From the NCBI GenBank assembly GCA_022361395.1, contig JAKSAX010000296.1, positions 1 to 57,089 on the forward strand: a DNA stretch of 57,089 bases, read 5' to 3'. The stretch's first letter is position 1. Every line of letters begins with the position of its first letter. The notes beneath the pieces were generated by a model that saw only the letters and a list, made by a program, of their open reading frames with translations, was not told where the DNA came from and ran no database searches. A program made the position numbers and the translations under genes. This document shows, one piece after another, positions 51,312 through 57,089 of the stretch. The DNA comes from Desulfobacterales bacterium (GTDB lineage: Bacteria; Desulfobacterota; Desulfobacteria; Desulfobacterales; Desulfobacteraceae).

Positions 51312-52328
51312 ATGAGCCAGTCCCTTTACCAGCTCAGCCGGGTCCGCCACTATTACGGGGACAAAAAGGTTCTGGACATTGATTCCCTTTCCATCCCCCG
51401 GGGCAGCATCACCGGCCTCTCCGGCCCAAACGGCAGCGGGAAAAGCACCCTGCTCAAGCTTCTTGCCTTTGCCATGAAACCCGGTCAAGGGGAAATCCGG
51501 TTCAACGGCCGTGTGGAAGCTCCCCTTTCCCCCCGGGTCAGATCCAGGGTCACCCTGCTCACCCAGAAACCCTACCTGCTGAAACGCCCCGTGTTCGACA
51601 ACGTGGTCTACGGCCTTAAAATCAGGAAAGACACCAAAGATCTTTCCCGCCGGGCAGCCCGGGCCCTGGATGCCGTGGGCCTGGACTATGACGGGTTTCA
51701 CCGGAGGTCCTGGCACGAGCTCTCAGGCGGCGAAGCCCAGCGGGTGGCTATGGCTGCCCGCCTGATCCTGAAGCCGGACGCCCTGCTCCTGGATGAGCCC
51801 GTGGCCAGCGTGGACGCGGAAAGCGCAAAACTCATCCGCCGGGCCTCCCTGGCAGCCAGGGACGACTGGGGCTGCACCCTGATCATCGTAAGCCATGACC
51901 TGTCCTGGCTCCACGAATGCAGCGACACCCGGCTCTCCATGGCCGGGGGACGCATCTTTTCCACCGGCGAAGAGAGCATCCTTCCCCCGCCCTATGAGCT
52001 AACCCCGGACGGCAGTCCTGTAAAACCCCTGGGTAACCGGGCCTTCATCCGCCTCTCCCCCAAGACAGGCGCCACCGCCCTGATCCGGAAAGACAGGATC
52101 CGGATCTGCCTGCCCGGACACTGCCGGAACGGATACGACAACCGGATCACATCACGGATCACCCAGATGCTCCTGGAAAAAAAGAACGGCAACATCCTCA
52201 CCACCATTGCCGTCAACAGTTTCTCCCTGACCCTCAGCCTCCCACCGGACCAGGTCTCAGCCCTCGGCCTCCACCCCGGAAAAGAGGTGACCCTCATGTT
52301 TCACTCCAATGACATCTCCTGGCGGTAA
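51312..52328 (+). CDS. tupC: tungstate ABC transporter ATP-binding protein with C-terminal extension
   Basis: 338 residues. Walker A GPNGSGKSTLL, signature LSGGEAQRVAMA, Walker B ALLLDEP, switch His in VSHDLSW. Residues ~240-338 are a TOBE/Mop-like extension (LGNRAFIRLSP ... LTLSLPPDQVSALGLHPGKEV) that may bind the oxyanion and trans-inhibit transport, as in ModC-type proteins. One base separates it from tupB. Confidence 0.93.
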   Translation: MSQSLYQLSRVRHYYGDKKVLDIDSLSIPRGSITGLSGPNGSGKSTLLKLLAFAMKPGQGEIRFNGRVEAPLSPRVRSRVTLLTQKPYLLKRPVFDNVVYGLKIRKDTKDLSRRAARALDAVGLDYDGFHRRSWHELSGGEAQRVAMAARLILKPDALLLDEPVASVDAESAKLIRRASLAARDDWGCTLIIVSHDLSWLHECSDTRLSMAGGRIFSTGEESILPPPYELTPDGSPVKPLGNRAFIRLSPKTGATALIRKDRIRICLPGHCRNGYDNRITSRITQMLLEKKNGNILTTIAVNSFSLTLSLPPDQVSALGLHPGKEVTLMFHSNDISWR

Positions 52329-52496
52329 TTACAATTTCCTGCCACCCCAGACATCACAGGCCGGCAGTACAATACTTATTTACTATACATCTTTACAGTT
52401 GCAATTAGGGTCCGGGTAAGGATATTCTTAGATAAAGGATTGCAACCCCCTTAGACAGGTTTGGCTTCCAAATTACAAAGGAAAAATTTCATTCAT

Positions 52497-53240
52497 ATGA
52501 AGAAATTGCTTTACCTATTGGTGACCGGAGTACTGATGGCTGCCTGCGTCTGCCTTGCCGGAACCCCACCCAGGGAGGTATTGGTATTCACCACGCCTAC
52601 AAATGAAGGCGTTTTCACCCAGTACCAGCGTGAAGTCCTGAAAGAGATCCATATAAGGACCGGCATTGAATGTATGTTGAAAGAACTCCCGAAAAAACGC
52701 AGCCTTGTGGACGCAAACAAGGGGGAGTACGCCGGGGTTGCCGCCAGAATAAGAGGATTGGAAACAGATTATCCGAACTTGAAGATGGTCGGGGTCTCCC
52801 ACTTTACCGTTCAGCATATTCTGTTTGCAAAAAAGAAAGATATCATCGAAACGGTTAATGATATCGGCACGCTTACAGAGCATGCCGCAAGGACAGGTTA
52901 TATTGTGGGTTTTTTACGGGGAAGCAAAAAAGCGCAAACCCTCCTGTCAGAACTTCCGGCCAAGAAAAAGGTGGCGCTGGACTCTCCTGAAAAGGCCTTT
53001 AAAATATTAGAGATGGGCCGGATAGGCGCGTACCTTGCGGGCCCGGGGATCGTCAACAGAGCTATTTTAAAAAAACGGTTTAGCCGGAGCGGTATACAGG
53101 AGATATGCGTGTTGACCGAAACCCAACTCTTTCCTTATGTACATGCAAAGTACGCGTATCTCATTCCGGTACTTGAAAACGCCCTTCAATCAATGGTGGA
53201 TGACGGAACGCTGGACAGCATCCGCAACACGCTGGAATAA
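52497..53240 (+). CDS. periplasmic solute-binding protein (SBP family 3-like), orphan
   Basis: 247 residues from the ATG at 52497. Hydrophobic signal MKKLLYLLVTGVLMAACVCLAG. The body resembles extracellular family-3 amino-acid-type binding proteins (GVAARIRGLETDYPNLK, KAFKILEMGRIGAYLAG). No permease or ATPase follows, so it may serve a signalling or shared-transport role. No tungstate-site motif. Confidence 0.82.
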   Translation: MKKLLYLLVTGVLMAACVCLAGTPPREVLVFTTPTNEGVFTQYQREVLKEIHIRTGIECMLKELPKKRSLVDANKGEYAGVAARIRGLETDYPNLKMVGVSHFTVQHILFAKKKDIIETVNDIGTLTEHAARTGYIVGFLRGSKKAQTLLSELPAKKKVALDSPEKAFKILEMGRIGAYLAGPGIVNRAILKKRFSRSGIQEICVLTETQLFPYVHAKYAYLIPVLENALQSMVDDGTLDSIRNTLE

Positions 53241-53562
53241 CCATCCGGTACAACCTCAAGCTGTCTTCTCAAACTAAAAAATCAGAAGCCACGCGAATAT
53301 CCTGCGGTTTAGACGATTCTCCAGGGTAAACAGATCATAAATAATTCATAGAGTGTTGCAATTTGGAACAGAGTATGAATATTACTCAGTTTATTTCCCT
53401 TAGGGAGCGTGCAAAAATAAGATCACCCGGTCTGTTTACAAAACCCCTTAAAACACTGGGTATTTTGAAAACAGAATGTGAACTGATTCGTGCTCGATCC
53501 CTTGTTTCAAGCAATCAATACTTACGCTGTGCCTGATGAAAAGATGAATCGGGGTATTAACC
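53241..53562. other. 322-bp spacer holding the second dispersed repeat
   Basis: No gene supported. The right half is repeat copy B. A short ORF (start 53374) runs through the repeat but has no ribosome site. Confidence 0.5.
53399..53491 (+). repeat. dispersed ~93-bp repeat, copy B
   Basis: CTTAGGGAGCGTGCAAAAAT to GAACTGATTCGT; same orientation as copy A at 29112, about 85 percent alike by eye. Confidence 0.7.
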
Positions 53563-54180
53563 ATGAATGAATTTTATACATATACAATGATCCTGTCCAT
53601 TGTCTCATTTGGAATGGCCTCGACGATGTCCCCCGGGCCCAACAATATCATGCTGTTGTCTTCCGGGCTTACCTTCGGGTACAGACGGACCATTCCCCAT
53701 GCTTTGGGGATTAACTTCGGGTTTCCTGTAATGGTTATCTGTGTGGGACTGGGTGTGGGGCAGTTATTTGAAGTCTTCCCGGTTGTTTATTCCGTGCTGA
53801 AGGTGGCCGGAGTCGGTTATCTGCTCTGGATGGCATGGCATATTGCCAACACAAAGGGCTCCCTGGATACGAAAAGCACAAAGGACAGGCCGTTTACCTT
53901 CTGGCAGGCAGCATTGTTCCAGTGGATCAACCCCAAGGCATGGATGATGGCGGTCACGTCCACAGCAGCCTTTATTACGGATCAGCAGGTTGCATTTATC
54001 CAGGTGGTGATCATCTCATCCATCTTCTTTCTGTGTGCCATTGTCTCCACCAACTCCTGGTCACTGGGCGGGGTAATGTTAAGACGGTTTATCCGGAACG
54101 AGCGCCTGGTACGTTTTTTTAACATAACAATGGCTGTCCTGATCGTAGGCTCCCTGGTGCCCTTTATCTTTCAACAGTGA
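53563..54180 (+). CDS. LysE/RhtB-family amino-acid exporter
   Basis: 205 residues, six membrane helices. The N-terminal signature MSPGPNNIMLLSSGLTFG and mid-protein QWINPKAWMMAVT are those of LysE/RhtB exporters. It likely exports an amino acid or its analogue by proton antiport. Monocistronic. Confidence 0.93.
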   Translation: MNEFYTYTMILSIVSFGMASTMSPGPNNIMLLSSGLTFGYRRTIPHALGINFGFPVMVICVGLGVGQLFEVFPVVYSVLKVAGVGYLLWMAWHIANTKGSLDTKSTKDRPFTFWQAALFQWINPKAWMMAVTSTAAFITDQQVAFIQVVIISSIFFLCAIVSTNSWSLGGVMLRRFIRNERLVRFFNITMAVLIVGSLVPFIFQQ

Positions 54181-54359
54181 CGGCTGTTCATTCCGCTCCG
54201 GTTCAGCAGCTTTCAGTTGCAGTGGCTGTACCGGACATGATACTTTTTGAATGAAGAAATGCACGAATCATATTTTTCCGGAACAGACTTTCGTCATTCT
54301 CTGTAAATCCCATTGGCGAAAGAGGTATCACGATAATTTCTGAGAAAAAGGAGATTTCT

Positions 54360-55601
54360 ATGAAAAAATTCATGGTGTTCATCTTCATTGCAATGTGTCT
54401 TTTACTCTGCTCTTTCCCCTCTTTTGCAATGCAGGCCCAGGGTATCCGGCAGCCCATAGTCCTGGTCCACGGGTTTCTGGGATTTGGCGAGGATGAGATG
54501 CTCGGCTATAACTACTGGGGCGGGTTCGACAGCCTCAAGGCCCGCCTAATGGATCAGGGGTATACGGTGCATGTAGCAGCCGTGGGCCCTGTGAGTTCCA
54601 GCTGGGACAGGGCATGCGAACTGTACGCCCAGATAAAGGGGGGACAGGTGGATTACGGCCGGGGCCACTCAGCTCATTTCAACCATAACCGGACCGATCC
54701 CCTGAAAACCTATCCCGGATTTTACCCCCAATGGGACCGGGATCACCCCATTCATCTCATCGGCCACAGCCAGGGCGGGCAGACCATCAGGCTCCTGGCC
54801 CGGCTCCTTGAGCAGGGGCATCCCGGTACCGGAGAGGTGGGGTATTCTGCGGACAATGAAGTCTCGCCCCTGTTCCAGGGGGGAAACCGGGGATGGATCA
54901 CCTCCGTTACCACCCTGTCCACGCCCCACGACGGCACCACCCTGGCCAAAGGCATAGAGTACCTCCCCTTTGCCCAGGATTTCATTCTGGGCATTGCCTC
55001 TGCCATCGGTGTATTTTCCGATGATGTGATCTATGATTTCAAACTGGGCCAGTGGGGGCTTGTGAAAAATCCCGGGGAGTCATTACGGGATTATTTTCAA
55101 AGAGTCGCAGACAGCGAAGCCTTCAACGGAACCAGCGACACCTCTGCCTGGGACATGGATCCCACGGCAGGTGTAAGGGAGTTCAACGGATGGGTAGAGG
55201 CGCAACCCGGGATTTACTATTTTTCCCTGTCCACCGAGCAGACCTTTAAGGGGTTCTTTACCGGGTACCACCTCCCGGAACTGGGTATGAATCCGGCTCT
55301 TCACCCGGCCACCTATTTCATGGGATCCTATAAAAAAGGGGATATTGACCGGTCCTGGTTTGAAAACGACGGGGTGGTCAACACCGTGTCCATGGACGGC
55401 CCCAAACGGAACAGCAGCGATGTGATTGAAAATTATGACGGAACACCGCAGAAAGGTATCTGGAATCACCTGGGATGCCAGAGCCTGGACCACATGGATA
55501 TTATCGGTGTCCTGCCCTATCCCGGAGAGACACCGGAGGGATATGACAAGCTGTACGAATGGTACCGGGATCTTGCCAGCATGCTGATCACCCTTGAATA
55601 A
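54360..55601 (+). CDS. secreted triacylglycerol lipase, family I.5-like
   Basis: 413 residues with a signal peptide (FMVFIFIAMCLLLCSFPSFA). Oxyanion region PIVLVHGFLGFG, nucleophile GHSQGGQ, Asp/His later (WFENDGVVNT, NHLGCQSLDHMD). The YGRGHSAHFNHNR and lid-type segments match Geobacillus/Staphylococcus-type lipases, an unusual find in a sulfate reducer and suggestive of transfer. AAGGAG precedes the ATG. Confidence 0.88.
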   Translation: MKKFMVFIFIAMCLLLCSFPSFAMQAQGIRQPIVLVHGFLGFGEDEMLGYNYWGGFDSLKARLMDQGYTVHVAAVGPVSSSWDRACELYAQIKGGQVDYGRGHSAHFNHNRTDPLKTYPGFYPQWDRDHPIHLIGHSQGGQTIRLLARLLEQGHPGTGEVGYSADNEVSPLFQGGNRGWITSVTTLSTPHDGTTLAKGIEYLPFAQDFILGIASAIGVFSDDVIYDFKLGQWGLVKNPGESLRDYFQRVADSEAFNGTSDTSAWDMDPTAGVREFNGWVEAQPGIYYFSLSTEQTFKGFFTGYHLPELGMNPALHPATYFMGSYKKGDIDRSWFENDGVVNTVSMDGPKRNSSDVIENYDGTPQKGIWNHLGCQSLDHMDIIGVLPYPGETPEGYDKLYEWYRDLASMLITLE

Positions 55602-55657
55602 AACATCCGGGGATCCGGCGGGAGTTTGCCACCCGTTTAAATTTTATCACCAGGCAA

Positions 55658-56869
55658 TCAGGGTTTCAGCACCAGAAAGTAGAGCTGGCCATAGGCCGTC
55701 ATATGACCGGCGGTAAACGCTGCCCAGTCACCGTTTCCGCAGAAAAGATCCACCCGGCCCGGCCCTTTGATGGCACCGCCGGTATCCTGGTTCATCACAA
55801 ACAGGGAGGCCCTGTCCCAGCTCTCCTTGGGCTGTTCCCTGCCCGGCTCGGGAAGGGCGGTTTCGACAAAGGCCAGCCCCCCCCTGGGAAACAACTTTGT
55901 ATCCGTTGCAATGGAACGCAGGGGCGTCACCGCCACCCCGATATTACCGAAGGGTCCGCCGGTTCCGGACTTGAAAAAGACAAAGCTCTCGTTGGTATGC
56001 AGGACCTCATCCATGCGGTGGGGATTATCCTCCAGCCATTCCCTGATGGCCTGCATGGACATATCCTCCCGTGCCACCTCGTTCTGTTCGATGAGATATT
56101 TGCCTATGGAACTGTATGCATTACCGTTTGTCCCGCCGTAATGGACCCGCAGGACGGAACCGTCATCCAGCGCCACCCGGCCCGATCCCTGGATCTCCAG
56201 GAAAAACCGGTCCACCCGGCTGGCCAGCCAGACCACGGGGTCTGCCCGGTCTGGAAAATCAGGGGCTTCATTGATCTCCTCCCGGGTATAGTAGGGCAGC
56301 ACCTGCCGGGTTCCGTTGTCCACCCGGGCCATCAGCCGTTTGTGCCCCTTATACTTATCCGAGAATTTACTCAGGTCAATCTGAAGCAGGTCCCCGGGTT
56401 TTGAATAGACCGGATAGGGAAAATCAGGGCCTTTGTCCATGCTGCCCCTGTAGGTGGGTTCGAAATATCCGGTAAATAAAACCTCCCCCCCTTTTCTCCC
56501 CACACTCCGGTACACAATATACCTGTCCCGTATAAACCGGTTCAGCCGGGACGGACTCGGGTTTTCGGATAAAAAGGATTGAAAGGTTTCAAGGGAGCGT
56601 ATCATATGGGCGGCATCGTACCTGTCCCTGCCGTAACCATAGGTCCGGGCGGCGGGCACCCGGTTGAAATAGACCAGGCTCTGCCGGATGGAGGCATCAA
56701 GATCCTTAAACTCCAGGCTGTCGAAGAACCGGGGATATTCCCTGACGGAAAGACGTTTCATTGGCATCTGGGCAGGATCGGTTTTCACCTTTTTACCGCT
56801 GCCGCATCCGGCAAGGCCCAGGAGACAGAAAACAACCCATATCATCAGCCAGGAACGGGGTTTATTCAT
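55658..56869 (-). CDS. mltA: membrane-bound lytic murein transglycosylase A
   Basis: 403 residues. Lipobox LLGLAGCGSG for lipoprotein export. MltA domain FTGYFEPTYRGS and QGSGRVALDDGSVLRVHYGG; the 3D domain ends with the catalytic Asp in VDLFCGNGDWA after MNQDTGGAIKG. It cleaves murein to 1,6-anhydro products. Its ATG overlaps the rmuC stop by one base. Confidence 0.93.
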   Translation of the reverse strand: MNKPRSWLMIWVVFCLLGLAGCGSGKKVKTDPAQMPMKRLSVREYPRFFDSLEFKDLDASIRQSLVYFNRVPAARTYGYGRDRYDAAHMIRSLETFQSFLSENPSPSRLNRFIRDRYIVYRSVGRKGGEVLFTGYFEPTYRGSMDKGPDFPYPVYSKPGDLLQIDLSKFSDKYKGHKRLMARVDNGTRQVLPYYTREEINEAPDFPDRADPVVWLASRVDRFFLEIQGSGRVALDDGSVLRVHYGGTNGNAYSSIGKYLIEQNEVAREDMSMQAIREWLEDNPHRMDEVLHTNESFVFFKSGTGGPFGNIGVAVTPLRSIATDTKLFPRGGLAFVETALPEPGREQPKESWDRASLFVMNQDTGGAIKGPGRVDLFCGNGDWAAFTAGHMTAYGQLYFLVLKP

Positions 56870-57089
56870 CAGACGATATCCTTTTTTTGATCCGTTTGCA
56901 GTTGGCGGGTCATCATCTTTTCATCGGGGATGGGGTTCAGGTCAGGCAGGGAAGCCGATGCCACGGACAGGTCGTCCAGTTTCCGGGCCGATGCCATGAC
57001 CCGGGTTTCCATGGCCCCCATGGTCCGGTTAAAGGTGGCCGCACTCTTCTCTATATCCCTGCCCAGGCGGTTCATATGGCCGGCCATGG
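56869..57089 (-). CDS. rmuC: DNA recombination protein RmuC, C-terminal end (partial)
   Basis: The frame runs off the right edge; 73 residues are visible. The HMNRLGRDIEKSAATFNRTMGAMETRVM stretch, in pieces LGRDIEKSAATFN and MGAMETRVMASARKL, is typical of the RmuC C-terminal end. RmuC is a predicted nuclease-fold protein limiting inversions. It is translationally coupled to mltA. Confidence 0.75.
   Translation of the reverse strand, partial: MAGHMNRLGRDIEKSAATFNRTMGAMETRVMASARKLDDLSVASASLPDLNPIPDEKMMTRQLQTDQKKDIV

Noticed and set aside
52497-53240. Orphan solute-binding protein as a second tungstate-binding TupA
   Set aside because: It lacks the TTTST-type oxyanion motif and resembles family-3 binding proteins instead.
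53374-53536. Short ORF through repeat copy B that partly aligns in frame with copy A
   Set aside because: No ribosome site, stop codons flank copy A in that frame, and the match is explained by the DNA repeat itself.

Overview
The window looks like chromosomal DNA from a sulfate-reducing Desulfobacterota bacterium, most likely Desulfobacterales. This is inferred from gene content: a tungstate ABC importer, a respiratory-type reductive dehalogenase operon with a sigma-54 regulator, a siroheme/haem gene set, an acetyl-CoA hydrolase/transferase and a large FAD/FMN/Fe-S enoate reductase. Most of it is moderately GC-rich core genome. One AT-rich accessory patch lies at about 7.45-9.2 kb.

Layout. 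1-6.8 kb: partial acetyl-CoA hydrolase/transferase-GNAT fusion, acyl-CoA synthetase, a tRNA dihydrouridine synthase, and a MerR regulator translationally coupled to an old-yellow-enzyme/dienoyl-CoA-reductase-like protein. 6.9-9.2 kb: a tiny membrane ORF that probably reads through UGA as selenocysteine, a GC-rich structured spacer, a Fur-box-like palindrome, a duplicated and partly deleted small-protein module, and a decayed DNA methyltransferase tail. 9.2-15 kb: small proteins, FmdB-type zinc ribbon, universal stress protein, hydrolase/MFS exporter pair, DUF1848-DusB pair. 15.6-20.6 kb: a conserved coiled-coil/HTH-tailed protein and the convergent operon hisI-hisG-aminotransferase-engB-era-HNH. 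20.9-29 kb: PBP1A, Elp3-like radical SAM, a PHP-RNase III fusion, DksA-like protein and a SEC-C solenoid protein. 29.3-33 kb: hemA, a CcsA/HemX-like protein, siroheme-synthase N-domain, amidohydrolase. 33-38.3 kb: phoU-phoB-phoR behind a four-unit Pho box, and an Hpt / receiver-PP2C / anti-sigma-kinase module. 38.4-42.9 kb: reductive dehalogenase operon rdhA-rdhB-rdhC plus a 29-aa membrane ORF, with a -24/-12 promoter and a sigma-54 activator upstream. 43-48.9 kb: tripartite RND efflux operon. 49-53 kb: tupABC and an orphan solute-binding protein. 53.5-57 kb: LysE exporter, family I.5-like lipase, MltA, and the tail of RmuC.

How the parts fit. The rdh operon is a self-contained organohalide-respiration unit: catalytic subunit, membrane anchor, FMN/Fe-S membrane protein, activator and promoter. 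The phoU operon carries its own apparent PhoB-binding repeats. hemA and the siroheme enzyme supply tetrapyrrole precursors, relevant to sulfite reductase and plausibly to the corrinoid used by the dehalogenase.

Most notable: the candidate UGA-containing selenoprotein at 6993-7148 (ribosome site, membrane helix, U-x4-C motif, SECIS-like hairpin right after the UGA, and a hairpin just after the distal TAA); the PHP-RNase III fusion at 24348-25907, which joins two rRNA-processing activities; and the unannotated small protein coupled to rdhC. I see no rRNA, tRNA, CRISPR array or complete insertion sequence. Two diverged copies of a ~93-bp dispersed repeat (29.1 and 53.4 kb) hint at past transposition.
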